The notes under the pieces: model-generated
Databases searched by the model: none
What the model was told of the DNA's origin: nothing
Seen by the model: the letters and a program-made list of their open reading frames with translations, nothing else
Made by a program: the position numbers and the translations under genes
NCBI RefSeq assembly: GCF_016808335.1
Contig: NC_053149.1
Span: 23,287,238 to 23,351,237 of the forward strand
DNA: 64,000 bases
Direction of reading: 5' to 3'
Source: Panicum virgatum
Lineage: Eukaryota; Streptophyta; Magnoliopsida; Poales; Poaceae
Part shown: in pieces, positions 11,148 through 22,771 of the stretch
Numbering within the stretch: the stretch's first letter is position 1
Layout: each line of letters begins with the position of its first letter

Positions 11148-13189
11148 AATTTGTTTGGAATGACAAATGTGAAGAAGCCTTCCAAACTCTCAAAGCACGA
11201 CTCACTACTGCTCCAGTGCTAGCTACACCAGACAGTACCAAACCTTTTGATGTCTATTGTGATGCTTCTGGTACGGGACTTGGTTGTGTGCTTATGGAAG
11301 ATAACCGAGTTATTGCTTATGCATCAAGAGCTCTCCGAAATCATGAGATGAACTATCCAACACATGATCTGGAGCTAGCAGCTGATATTCACACTCTTAA
11401 GCTTTGGAGACATCATCTTATGGGAACTCATTGTAATATCTACACCGACCATAAGAGTCTCAAGTATATCTTCACCCAAGCTGATCTCAACATGAGACAG
11501 AGGCGCTGGCTAGAGTTGATAAAGGACTATGATCTAGAAGTGCACTATCATATAGGAAAGGCTAATGTGGTTGCGGACGCACTCAGCCGCAAGTCACAAT
11601 GCCATTATCTATCTGTAGAGCCATTCAATGAAACTCTATGCCAGGAAATGATGAAATTAAACCTAGAAATGGTATCTCAAGGAAGTCTGAACCATATAGC
11701 TGTTGAGGCTACACTTCATGATAACATCATCATGGCACAATTACATGATGAGGGTATCAAGATCATCAAGGAAAAACTATCCCAGGGAGAAGCAAAATAC
11801 AAGTGTTTCTGTGTGGATCATAGAGGAGTTCTATGGTTTGAATCTCGACTTGTTGTACCCAAGAATCATCAGCTTAGAAAGCAAATCCTTGATGAAGCAC
11901 ATCTATCTAAGTTTTCTATTCATCCAGGTAGTACAAAGATGTACCAAGATCTTAAACAAAATTTTTGGTGGACTCGAATGAAAATTGAGATTGCCAGATA
12001 TGTTTCTGAGTGTGATGTCTGTCAAAAAGTTAAAGCTAGTCACTTGAAAGTAGCTGGTACTCTCCAACCGTTACCCATTCCATCCTGGAAATGGGAGGAC
12101 ATTAGTATGGATTTTATCGTTGGCCTACCCAACACTTCTCAGAAGCATGATTCTGTTTGGGTAATCGTTGATAGACTCACCAAGACCGCTCATTTTATTC
12201 CAGTGCATACAACTTATTCTGCCAAGAAGTATGCAGAGATCTATCTTGATCAAATTATCTATTTGCATGGAGTTCCAAAGACGATCATTTCTGATCGTGG
12301 GGCTCAATTTATTGCACGATTCTGGGAGCAATTGCAAGAATCCCTCGAAACCAAATTGATTCATAGTTCAGCTTGTCATCCACAAACATATGGGCAAACT
12401 GAACGAATCAATCAAATCCTTGAAGACATGTTGAGGGCATGTGTTATCCAATATTGCAAGAACTGGGACAAGTGCCTAGCACTCGCAGAATTTTCTTACA
12501 ATAATAGTTATCAATCCAGCTTACAAATGGCACCATTTGAAGCGTTATACGGTCGAAGGTGTCGAACTCCTTTGAGTTGGTCACAAGCCAGAGAACGCAA
12601 AATCTTTGGGCCAGATCTAGTCTCTGAGGCAGAAGAAAAAGTCAAAGTTATCCAGACTAATCTTAAAGCAGGCCAGTCAAGACAGAAAAGTTATGCAGAC
12701 AAGAGAAGAGACCCTTTACAGTTCAAGGTAGGGAATTTCGTATATTTGCGAGTATCTCCTACTAGAGGTGTTCAACGCTTCGGCATAAAAGGGAAATTGG
12801 CACCCCGATACATCGGACCATTTGAAATCATCGAAACTTGTGGTCCAGTTGCTTACCGGATTCGTCTTCCTTCCCAGTTGGCCGCCATTCATGATGTCTT
12901 TCATGTATCTCAACTCAAGAAGTGCATCAAAGTGCCCACTGAGATCCTTGAACCACAAGACATCGAGATTGAATCCGATCTATCATATGTTGAGTATCCC
13001 ATAAAAATTCTGGACACCAAAGAGAGGAGTACTAGAAGGGAGAAAGTTAAAATGTACAAGATCCAGTGGAATCATCATACTGAGGAAGAAGCTACTTGGG
13101 AGACTGAAACTTTTCTCCAAAGAAACTTTCCCGACTTTCTTAGAGTAAATTCAGATATCAAACCTTTTCCATTCCTTTTCTTCTTGTAA
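11144..13189 (+). pseudogene. pol: RNase H, integrase and chromodomain of chromovirus pol
   Basis: 681 codons open. RNase H: VYCDASGTGLGCVL, DLELAA, YTDHKSLKY, VVADALSRK (D-E-D-D all present). Integrase: HHCC zinc finger (HLSKFSIHPG ... CDVCQ), DDE core (MDFIVGLP, SDRGAQF, then GQTERINQ with Glu). C-terminal chromodomain in the last 60 residues (YPIKILDTKE ... MYKIQWNHHTEEEATWE), which in chromoviruses directs integration through histone marks. The chromodomain plus the 3.7-kb LTR and orf0 indicate the Tekay/Del clade. Intact by itself, but upstream lesions make the element non-autonomous. Confidence 0.92.
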
Positions 13190-13208
13190 TCTCGGGGCGA
13201 GATTCCTT

Positions 13209-13222
13209 TTAGGGGGGAAGGC
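13209..13222 (+). other. Polypurine tract
   Basis: Purine-rich run (AGGGGGGAAGG) immediately before the TG of the 3' LTR at 13223; the plus-strand primer for reverse transcription. It confirms the LTR boundary. Confidence 0.88.
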
Positions 13223-15371
13223 TGTGACACCCTAGGTGTCTGCACAATAAAACTACATTTATTACCTGTGCTTCATGTGTGAAATTGTTTGAGCAAGGGC
13301 CTATTTGAAAATTTTAAGGACCTTTGTGTAATTATGAATTGTTCCAAGGTCAACTTTATAGTTTTGTTTCAAAAATTCAGTGCAATTATTACATGGCAGG
13401 AAATCTTTCATTTCAGTCTAAATTTAAACTAAATTTGCATTGAAAAAGACAAAAGTCTTTTGAATTCAAAATACCTCCTATGTTTTCAAAAATAGCTCTT
13501 TAACCTTTGATCAAATAAATTTTTGCACAAAATCAAAGTTGTAGATCTTGAAAAGTTGAACAACTTTCAAGTTGGGCACTTTTTCATTTGAGCTTTAGTT
13601 TAAAAGTTATTGCTGTTTTACAGTAGGGTCCCTGGAATTTTTGGAAATTGCAAATCGGTCTACCTTCTTCCACCTCCAGCCTACTCCCCTGCTTCCCTGC
13701 TCACCGGCGCAGCGCCGCCCGCTGCTCTGGGCCGGCCCCCTGGCCACCTCCTGCTTGCGCTGGCACCCACGCATCACGCTTGAGTTTCCCACCGCTTCTA
13801 CCCCTCCTCGCCACCGCCGTGGATGGCTCGCTGCAGCACCCCAGGACCCCAACTCGCGCGCGCCCCAGCATTTGTAGAACCCCTGCATTCTATTCCGCTC
13901 GCTCTTTCGCTCGCTCCCCACTCCAAAATGCCAGAACAGCGCCGCCGACTGCCTGAGCTCCGACGAGCTTGACGCCGCCGCGGAACCACCACTGCAGCCC
14001 TCCTCCGCCCGCGCTGACCACACCAGCAGCTCCGCCGTGACCTCGCGCAACTCACCCACCCCTCCTCCTCACCCAATCCCCACCGGAACAACCTCGCCGC
14101 CGCTCCCCGAGCTCCGCCAGTCGCTGCTCGCCGTCGACGCCCTAGCTCCGACCCTCCCCTCGACCTCACAAGCCACCCAGAGGTGCGCCCTGACCTGGTG
14201 AAGCTCCCACGCCTCTCCACCCTCGCCGTCGGCGATCACCGTCGCCGAATTTGGTCGGTCAACCTCCGCTTCCCCTCTCTGACCACGGCCAGGGTCCTGA
14301 TTTGAAAAGGAACAAAAGTTCTAGGGGGCTGTCTGCGACTCATGTGAATAGTGCCTTTAGGGACCTCTTTGTTATGTTTTGCTGTGAACTTTGAAATTCC
14401 ATAGAAATTCGTAGAAAAATCAGAAAAAGGCAAATCTTGATGTTTTGGAATCCCCTTGAAGAGATCTATGTAGTAGAATCATAATATGTTGGGTGTTAGT
14501 TGAAAGTTTTTGCTGAAAAATTAGATTTATGTTACTAGGTGCATAAATGCTAGTTGTTTTATCTTTTTCTTAACTAATGTTTGAATCCATATCTTGCTGT
14601 GAAATTTTTATGGTGAATTGCTTATGCGACTCTAGTGTTACTATAAAAAGTTCGTGGTCATTACTCATGTTTAACCATAGCTATGATTTAATGCTTGTTA
14701 AGAAAGCTTTAATCTTGATAAATAGTTTCCTTGTCTAGAAAATCCTGATAGTTTTTGTAGAGCCTTGTTTTATACCAATGGTGCTGTATGTAAACATTTA
14801 GCACCAGTTCATGAATAGAACAGAAGATAAAAATGATTCTTGTTAGATTGCAGTCAGTTTTGTTTAATTTCTCAGAATTAATTCTGTCCAGAATAAATTC
14901 TGAAAAATTTATGAGGTGTTCATAATCATATGAAGTCAGTTATGAAAAATGTTGAGCTTGATAAGTGCTGTGGTTTATTCTTTAGAATTTAATCTTGCTC
15001 TAGGTGTAGTCTGAATATTTGAAGTGTTCTGTATAAATGGCTACATGAATTGGCATGATTTTTACAGGATAGATTACTCTGTTTACCTTCTATTTGATGA
15101 AATTTCTGCTGATTTTTCTACTGAATGTGTGCTGAGTTGTTTATTTATTTAGCAAACCATGATTTACTTGCTTTAGGAAACAACTACCACTTGTTTGTGA
15201 AGTCAGTGAGCTTCTTTTGTGCCGTTGATCATGATGCCTTGTGTAGTTAGAAATGTTAGTTATCTACTCTATAAATGATTGCCCATGTGATACGATTGTT
15301 TGCTATTTGTTAGACTACAACTTTATCGTGATATGAGTGTGTTTATAATACTGTTCTTGCATCACATATAG

Positions 15372-15520
15372 ATACTTCGGTGTTAGCTGACGGGACGTAC
15401 GAGCTGATTCCGAAGTCTGACGGAGGTGATCCAGAAGCCCAGGTGAACGCTGCTGAACTAACTGAAGACCCGGACCAAAGTTCGGAAGAGCCCAAGGCTG
15501 TGTTAGCTAGCAACTACTGA
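15372..15520 (+). CDS. Putative small exon inside the LTR (LADG.YEL motif)
   Basis: Follows the acceptor-like ..CATATAG at 15371. After two bases of a split codon it reads TSVLADGTYELIPKSD, then a Glu/Asp-rich peptide, to TGA at 15518-15520. Same phase and core as 6413-6612 and the minus-strand copy at 40778. It ends 5 bp before the block GGCAAGCCCCGGA, also shared with the LTR at 3604 (near 6551). Confidence 0.4.
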
Positions 15521-16416
15521 GATGGCAAGCCCCGGACATAACCCAGTTTTCAAATTATGCACTTTATATATTATTTATTTGTGCATTTACAGTTCTTAGG
15601 AGTTGAATTGAAACCATAGATGCATGATCCTAGGAACCTTTGTACTGAACACTAGACTTGAGTTCGATAACTTGCTATGCTTATAGGACCGGTAAAAGTC
15701 GGGTGATTGCCTGTCACTCGCGAGCTTTATAGGAGTTACTTGTTTTACTTACTGCTATCACTATTAGGATCACGGACGGATTTGTTGAAGTTCATCTGTG
15801 TTGATGAATTTGATAAGGTCGCGGTGTGTGGTAGTGGTGGTTAAGTTTTTGAATGTACTAGCCACATGCCGTAAATATGGTACGCGGTAAGCCTAGTAGC
15901 TGATCGGACCGGGGAGTGGATATTACCTCTCACTCTCTCTTAGAGATAGGTTTTATTTATGTTTATGTTGCGCAACACCGCGGCTACAGGGAGGAAGATG
16001 GTGCCCTGTAGTCAGGGAGAGTGACCCTATCCACAAGCCGGAATGAAAGGTAAACAGTTGTTTGGGAACTACCCGACAATGTTCCAAACGTGTGTGTTAG
16101 GTCTGCCTGGCCAGGTCAATGAATTCGATTCGAATCATCCGTTTCTCACGGTTTGGGACTGCTTGATCCCTTTGCCACACAGAGTAATAAGAGCAACATT
16201 ATTATGATCAATCTTGATGTTTGACTAAAGTTCTACCATGGTTGAGTAGAGTTAGATGCTTACATAGAATGGTTAATCAACTAGAATCCTGAAAGCTAAA
16301 ATTTGAAATTAAGGACCTACTCTTTATTGCTTTTCAGCAAAAAAAACCCAGAGCCTCACAGAACCTGCATAGTCTAGATAAGGTGGACTAAGTATATCCG
16401 TTGACGGTTAAGTCTT

Positions 16417-16438
16417 GCTGAGTATTAGAATACTCAGC
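16417..16438 (+). promoter_or_regulatory. Conserved short hairpin in the LTR
   Basis: Stem GCTGAGTA/TACTCAGC with loop TTAGAA, about 500 bp before the LTR end; counterpart of 7477-7498 in the diverged solo LTR. Confidence 0.5.
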
Positions 16439-16937
16439 CTTGCTGTTGAAACTTTTTTCAGGTATGAGTTTTGAGGATTAGATTGCTAGCTTGACCTACC
16501 CCTACTCTTTGCCTGCTGGCTGGTCCGTAGAGTGGGATCCGTCTTCGGCCGGCAATGACCCTGACGAGTGATACCTTGCTTGGGCTAGCTTGGTGTCCTT
16601 TTGCGACGTGTTGTAGCCATCGTGTTTTATCTTCCGCTGTTTAAACTCTGAACCTTGAACTTGGCTTGTATAACTGTTTTACTAAGTTTGTACTTGTAAT
16701 AATGCTTTGAACTTATTGTAATAATCTTTATGCTTGTGTTGTAAAATTTGTGGTTGTAATATCTCTAGACTCGCCTTCGTGCGGGGTACGCTTGTTCGAT
16801 CCGAAATCCGGTGGTTGCATCGGGACGTTACCCGACAGACCAAGAATTGTTCTGTTTGAAGTGCGTTTGAGCCGGTATTGCCTTTATGGTGATGGCCAGC
16901 GCACTTGAGCTGGGATAATTCAGGTGGTTCTGCCACA

Positions 16938-17261
16938 TGATCTCTCAGTTGTAATTAAGATCAACTAAATGAGGGCCCTCTATAATTATGGACTTCCATC
17001 ACATTGATTTTATGCTTATTATAGAGATGTTTCTGTGCTTTGTGTATGTAATTTATCATATTCAGATTACATGCTTGAAAAATTGGTGGAACGGTGATGG
17101 ATGAAATGAGTACCGAGAAGGATCTTTTACCAAAAAATCGGACGTGCTACCATGCTGACGATCTCTGCAAACTATTCAATCATGATTTTTGCTGGTGCTG
17201 CCTCGGGGGTCATTGCTATATTACACAAAGTGAATGTAAAGAAAATTGTCATGCGAAATGA
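16938..17261 (+). pseudogene. MEG/ESF1-like peptide gene copy 1: intron end and exon 2
   Basis: Exon 2 (17086-17261) aligns with copies 2 and 3 and keeps all eight Cys of the secreted peptide in the order C-X6-C-X7-C-X-CC-X4-C-X6-C-X3-C, ending in TGA at 17259. Two lesions: the 3' splice site reads ..AATTGG where copies 2 and 3 have ..AATAGG, so the AG acceptor is lost; and the intron is split by the retrotransposon pile ending at 16937. 16938-17085 is the remaining intron. Exon 1 must lie upstream of the window. AATAAA at 17324. Its substitutions relative to copies 2/3 include Val to Leu, Asn to His and Ala to Glu in the peptide. Probably a pseudogene unless another acceptor is used. Confidence 0.8.
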
Positions 17262-18036
17262 ATTATTAAATGTCCAAATAATGCAATTACTATGTGAAGA
17301 GCGAGCTGCAAATGAACAATGGGAATAAAATGATTAGACTCCATTTCTCAACCCTTTCTTGTATTGGCGCATATATCTTTCAGGCTAGATGCGGGCTTCG
17401 TGCAATTACCATTCGCTCGTGGAGCCTCGCCGGATTCGGGCTAGATGCGGGATTCGTGCCTCGCCGGAGCCGGGTACGGGGCTCGCACGCGACGCCACGA
17501 CGCGTCAGTGGTCCGCCGAGGATGGACTCACCTGCCTGTGGCAAGGCATGGTCGGGGCTACGAGGTTTGCCGCACTAGGGCGGGATGCATGCTCGCGCAG
17601 GCCGCTGGGGACACGCTTGCACCGTTGGAGATGTGTGGGCCACCGGGCAGAGGCCTCGTGCGCTCTGGCTGCCGGGGATCGAGGAGGAGTGCCACCGTAT
17701 CCGGAGGAGAAGCGGACGGCGGCGGAGTGGAGTGTCCCGCGGAGGGTGCCCATAGAGCGCGACGGGCAATCCAACATAGCAATCATTAACAACCAGACTA
17801 AAATCCAACATTTCAATCCACATATGCACGAGAGGTTGGGAGGCAAAAACTCACCAAAGCAGAGCATGCGTAAGTAAAGGGTGTTAAGTATTTCTAGCCG
17901 CGGTTCAGCATAGCATTTCTTGATAATATGCGTCGGTAAAGGGTCAGCAAAACCAATCACAACCATGCTGAACCGTGGCTAGAAATTTCTTAGTTACCAT
18001 GATTATGCGAAAAAACAAGCATACGGGCTGAAGGAG
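17262..18036. other. MEG1 downstream flank, no supported gene
   Basis: 3' flank of MEG1, then (17385-17880) GC-rich sequence shared with the flanks of copies 2 (about 30490-30950) and 3 (about 49160-49610). About 400 bp present in the other copies (T-rich run and GC-rich start) is absent here. A minus-strand frame of about 150-160 codons (17505-17966) stays open in all three copies, but has no family resemblance that I recognise and the copies are too similar for that to mean much. AGGAG at 18032-18036 is the flank of the Tat element. Confidence 0.5.
17890..17986. repeat. Inverted repeat (foldback), copy 1
   Basis: Arms of about 24 nt (ATTTCTAGCCGCGGTTCAG and its complement ending CTAGAAAT) around a loop of about 50 nt. 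The same element lies at 30955-31050 and 49619-49714. Arm changes in copies 2 and 3 break pairs rather than compensate. Confidence 0.6.
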
Positions 18037-18411
18037 TGTTGGCAGCCAAAATTGGCAATGCCGAAGGCCGACCGGTCTGACCGGTCTGGTCATGTGTAAT
18101 CCGAATCAGGTTAGATTTGATTTGTAGGGTCCGTATGTAACCCGATTTGGAAGGGGTACGTCTTCCCCGGCCTATAAATACAAAGGCCACGACTGATTGA
18201 GGTCTTTCTACCCAATCGAATCAATAAAATTACAATTTTCCTATTTTCTCCAAACCCTAGCTTTTCCAACCTCGTGCTGTTCTTTGCTCGTCTCGATGGC
18301 ATTCAAAGGCGTCTTGAGTGGCATGCCGAGCTCTAGACACCCTAGATCTTTGAGCTCCGATGGGGTCCCTCCCGAGCTTGAGGTTCTAGGTCTTTGCGAA
18401 GCTCTCTTCGC
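18037..18411 (+). mobile_element. 5' LTR of Tat-lineage Gypsy element C1 (3' end deleted)
   Basis: Starts TGTTGGCAGCCAAAATTGG after AGGAG. TATA motif CCTATAAATA near 18172. Compared with the complete LTR at 31101-31602, it lacks the last part and the primer-binding site: sequence jumps near 18411 from the LTR to ..GTTCATCGGGCACAATGG just before gag. Contains GACCGGTC palindromes. Confidence 0.85.
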
Positions 18412-18428
18412 GAAGTTCATCGGGCACA

Positions 18429-20310
18429 ATGGCCGGCGAGAAGGTTGATCCCAAGGTAGATGCTACTCCCATCAACATCAAGTACGAAGACATACCATGA
18501 GGAGACGCTCAAGCAATTCGAGGCTGCATTCCAGAAGGAACAAGAAGATTGCAAGAATAGATTGGTTGCATGCTTCGGGAAGACTCGACAAGGCGTGTTC
18601 AAGAAGGAGGAGTTCAAGATGCCTACGTTCACACCGCCGCTGAACCCATCTACTACGGCTACGGCTGCTGTTCCATCTGCTTCCACTCCAAGCGAGGTAA
18701 GTTTTACCTTCGATTCTATTAAGCAGTTTGCTGATGCCTTTTTGAGTCGATTTGAGCAATCACAAAAGTTTACACAAGATATACTTATCGACTTGAGTAT
18801 GCAAAACAAGGGGAATAAAACTGTTAATGATTATTCCAATTTTCCCCCTAATCCTAGTCTTTCGGCCACACCGTCGGATAATTATCAGTATGGTATGCCG
18901 CCGAATTACTTCGTGGGACAGACGCCCCCACCGGGCTTAGTTCGGCCGTCTAGGGCCAAACCGGTCAGATCGGTCGCCCCGACCGGTCAGACCGGTGCCC
19001 GGCGGGTGGACCAGTCAGACCGGTCACTCAGACCGGTCAGACCAGTGCCATGGTGCTCAGTTCTGCATCACAGCCACAGATCTCGCCTCCACCTGCTTCG
19101 GCTGATTATAGCCTAGAGCGAGAGTTGGCAGATTTTGTGCCGTCGTATACGACAAAGTCATACGGTGAACCCCCTTTTCCTCCACCGTTGCCCAAGGATG
19201 TTTGGGATGATTGGCTTAGGGCTAATCTGCAGTATGCCGCACAAACGATGTCCACCACTAATCCTATGACACATCATTTTGGTAAAGCATCTACGGGTAA
19301 CTATGAGGCCGATCTTGCTAGGATGAAAGAGGATCTGGCCGATATGTTTAAAGAAAAACTTGGCTTTGTTGCGGGTAGGAGTCGGCTATATCGTAGGCTG
19401 TACGTTGATGCTTTTGATTTGATTCCTTACCCCACTGGTTGGCGTGTTCCCTATTTTGTCAAGTTTAGCGGTGATGATAATCGATCTACTTGGGAGCATA
19501 TTAGCCAATATATCGCTCAACTTGGAGAAGTCGGTTCTAGCAAGTCTTTGCGCGTTCGCATGTTTTCTTTTTCTTTGACTGGAACGGCTTTCTCTTGGCT
19601 TTCGTTGTTAGGTCCTAACTCAATTCGTTCTTGGGACGAATTAGAACAGAAGTTTCATGATCACTTTTATTATGGAGTTAATGAAACTAAGTTGACAGAT
19701 TTAACATCGGTTAGACAGGGTAGAGACGAGTCTACCAAAGAGTATTTTAAGAAGTTTAAAGATATTAAGAACCGGTGCTTTAATTTGTCACTTTCTAAAA
19801 AAGATTTGGATGATTTGGCTCTTGCGGGTTTACGTTCTAGCTATAGAGGGAAGCTTGATGGTTCAAGTTTTTATTCTATAAATCAGCTTCAAACTAAGTC
19901 TTTGAGTCAAGAAACTAGATTTAAAAAAAGAGAAAGATACCTACAAGTCCCATCGTTCAAACACTCATGTTGTTGAATATGGTTCCGATTCATCGGACGA
20001 TGAGAATAAAGAGGTATATGCTGCTGAGTTCGTTTGGCCCGCCTCAGCCAAACCATCTACTTGTACATCTCTCAAGCCGACTCAAAAGAATCGGCAAGAG
20101 GAGATGAAGTTTACTTTTGATGTGTCCAAGTGTGATCGTATATTTGATGAGCTATTACGACTTGGGTATTTAAAGATTACTCATGTTATACTGCCGCTTG
20201 TGGAGCTAAAGCGGCGCACTTATTGCAAATTTCATAATTCTTCATCTCATGCGACTAATGATGGTAACATATTTCGTCGACAGGTGCAATCGGCCATAAA
20301 TGAAGGATGA
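18429..20310 (+). pseudogene. gag: gag of Tat element C1
   Basis: ATG at 18429 (MAGEKVDPKVDATPINIKY), frameshift near 18495, readable on from 18505; another frame change near 19050. Gag core at 19100-19950: PKDVWDDWLRANLQYAAQTM, YPTGWRVPYFVKFSGDD, LTGTAFSWLSLLGPNSIRSW, VRQGRDESTKEYFKKF. A C-X2-H finger-like motif (YCKFHNSSSHATND) near 20220-20260 has the last Cys replaced by Gly, and a TGA ends this frame at 20308-20310. Particle-forming protein; non-functional here. The middle (18950-19050) is a Pro/Arg/Thr-rich linker made from repeated GACCGGTC motifs. Confidence 0.85.
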
Positions 20311-21871
20311 TTGGCCTTTCTGGAGATGAAGATAGATAAAGCTCCGTTCCCGATTCATACCATTGATCTTAACAATGCAAAGGTGCTGATTCGGCCGGAT
20401 CAAGCCGAAGGGGCAAAGGGCAAGAATGTGATCATTGGTGATGACAGGCCGTTGACTGTTGATAACAAGATTCTGGCCAGGGAGGTGATTTAGGAGAAGA
20501 CTCCTGATGGGAAGAAGAATCTGAGAATCGTATAGAAGCCTCGCACGCTCGGGGGCAAAAGGATTCTTCTTCAGGCGACCGGTCTGCTGTTCAGCCGAGA
20601 CCGATCGGACCGGTTCCTCCGACTGGTCAGACCAGTCAGACCGCTCATACCGGTCTTGATGACCAGTCAGACCGCCCTGGTGGTCTGCCCCGGACATTCA
20701 AGCCAAAGCGTCCGAAAGTGGGTACATGGAAGACTAATAAGCCAAAGGTGTAGGGCAAGCTTGCAAACCAGAAGCCTACCTTTGGTCAACTGTTGAACAA
20801 GTACTGAAAGGCCACTTGAAACGATCAGCCCCTAAGAAAGAGACCAAGGTCACCTCCGCGTCAAGGCGCCCCATCATCTCCTAGGGGAGAATCAAGCAAG
20901 CGCAGGGGTGATGTGGTTACCTTGTTCCCTCCTAAGCAGATGCAGCCGATGTACGCTACAATGCCATGGGCTCCACCAGCATCGGATTCTCGGTTTCCCG
21001 CATGGAGAACGGGGGGTTTTGGATGCAATATTATCCGATGCCGTGTCCACCACACTTCCATGGGGAGGGAAGCTCCAGAGGACCTGTGTTTGATAGGTTG
21101 AAGCAGCCGGTTCACGATCAATTGGGTCAGCACCAACTGGTCAGGGGCAGTACCCCGGACCGGTCAGACCGGTCTCAGCAGAGACCGTCCCAGTTCCATC
21201 CTGTGCGCCAAGAGTATCGTATTAAAGAGAAGAAGGATGAACTAGTGCCGATGCAAGTTGATGCTGAGAAGGCTCCACCTGCTAAGGTGGTGCAAGTTGA
21301 AAGCGGGAAAGGCAAAGCTCAAGGTGCACAAGAGGGGCCGGTGATCATGGAGAAACTGGTCAACTTCTCTCAGAAGGTTGTATTGGCAAATGATCATGAA
21401 GCCAGCAGCAGCAACCTCAAGGACCAAGACATGGAGAAGTACCTTCAACCTAGGTGGTGTCCACTGGGGCTAACACACACTCAGAAGAGGAGGTTGCTGC
21501 ATCTTTGCCGCCAAGAACAGAAGGAAAAAGGAGGCGGAGAAGTTGAGGCACGAGATATTTGATGAGTGTAGACCAAGGTTCCCTCAGGGCAAGATGTGGC
21601 GGGTCAAGGAAGTTGATCAGCCCACAGGACCGGTCGGACTGCTTCAGCCGATCGGTCGGACCGGTGTCCCAGACCGGTCTGACCGCCCAGAGCAACCGGT
21701 CGACCCTGAGCTTGAGCAGAAAGCCGAAGAAGTGGCTCCTACTTTGGTTACTGGTGCATCAGAGGTTTCAGCAGCTCCTCTAGCAGCAAAGGACGAGGAG
21801 TTGGTGGATTATGAGTCTTCTCCGGAATGCACAAACATGGAGGTTAATGTTGTGCGCTTTTCTGACGACTA
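20311..21871 (+). pseudogene. gag-pol linker region of Tat element C1
   Basis: Low-complexity, frame-broken polyprotein region: fragments readable in several frames (MKIDKAPFPIHTIDLNNAKV near 20326; KRPRSPPRQGA-like near 20840; DELVPMQVDAEKAPPAKVV near 21236). Includes two dense clusters of GACCGGTC/GACTGGTC at 20577-20660 and 21625-21710. No catalytic domain. Stops near 20491 and 20752. Confidence 0.65.
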
Positions 21872-22303
21872 TTGGGCGATTCCGGAGGAGGTGACTGTGC
21901 ATCTGGACTTTGGCCCCGCAAAGCTATATTTCAGAAACCCAAGGATTCAAATAATCACTTGAAGGCTCTCTACGTGAGGGGGCACATCAACAGGAAGCCA
22001 GTTTCTCGTATGCTCGTGGACAGTGGGGCAATTGTGAACTTGATGCCCTATTCACTCTACAAGAAGCTTGGCGGGATGGACGAAGAACTCATCAAGACGA
22101 ACATGACGGTCAGCGGCATTGGAGGAGGTGATCCCATTGGTGCCAAGGGGGTTGCTTCGATGGAGTTGACCATTAGGAGCAAGACGGTTGCTACGACGTT
22201 CTTCGTCTCCGAGGTGCAAGGTAACTTCAACCTCATACTTGGACGTGATTGGATTCATGCCAATCAATGTGTACCATCTTCCTTGCACCAGTTTCTTATT
22301 TAG
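21872..22303 (+). pseudogene. pol: Aspartic protease domain of Tat element C1
   Basis: Readable protease: LKALYVRGHINRKPVSRMLV, then the active-site loop DSGAIVNLMPYSLYKKLG (22018-22070) and FNLILGRDWIHANQ near 22230. The catalytic Asp is present; the frame ends at TAG 22301-22303 and there are frame shifts on both sides. Confidence 0.85.
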
Positions 22304-22771
22304 TGGATCGGCGATGAAGTTGAGGTTGTGCATGGTGATGCTTCTTCCTTCATTGGTACCGCCGATTCTGAGTTCCTTGGTGCACATGACAATATCAAGT
22401 GTTTATCGGGCCTCGACTTGACCGATTATGACTTGATCAGTTGCACCAAGGAGGGTTTTGTCTCTATAGTCCTAAAGCTGATAGAGAATCGGCTACACTT
22501 ACTTCTATGATGCAAGAGAGCAACGACACAGAGCCGACCGTTCAGACCGGTCCAATGCAAATTGGCTGCAGCATCGCATCGAGCACTATCGGGACAAGGC
22601 GAACGATACGTGCGAAGCTATTGAAGACTTTGATGACTTAGACAAGTTAGGCCAAGGTTTTATGTCGGCTGATCCTTTAGAAAAGGTAGATATTGGAGAT
22701 GGTTCTATTCCTAGGCCGACATTTGTAAATGCAAACTTATCGGATATTGTAAAGCTGATTTAATAAAGTTA
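22304..22771 (+). pseudogene. Protease-RT spacer of Tat element C1
   Basis: Degenerate polyprotein linker with stops in all frames (for example frames ending near 22510 and 22640). No domain identified; includes one GACCGGTC near 22545. Confidence 0.5.

Larger units (their letters stand above)
13223..16937 (+). mobile_element. 3' LTR of the Tekay-type chromovirus
   Basis: TGTGACACCCTAGGTGTC...GGTTCTGCCACA, 3715 bp, between the polypurine tract and TGATC (16938-16942). Its 5' partner is not in the window; the long LTR at 3604-7999 is a different insertion with its own target repeat. Internal layout: AT-rich U3, GC-rich region 13660-14240 with spurious ORFs, AT-rich intron-like part, exon at 15372, blocks shared with the LTR at 3604 (GGTCGCGGTGTGTGG near 15820, hairpin at 16417). 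16938 onward is the MEG intron. Confidence 0.9.

Noticed and set aside
13607..14220. Overlapping frames in the GC-rich part of the chromovirus LTR
   Set aside because: Same position as in the other long LTRs, both strands open, no family resemblance.
3604..16937. A single 13-kb element with LTRs at 3604-7999 and 13223-16937
   Set aside because: The two LTRs are strongly diverged, the first has its own GACTC target repeat, no primer site follows it, and orf0 continues across it.
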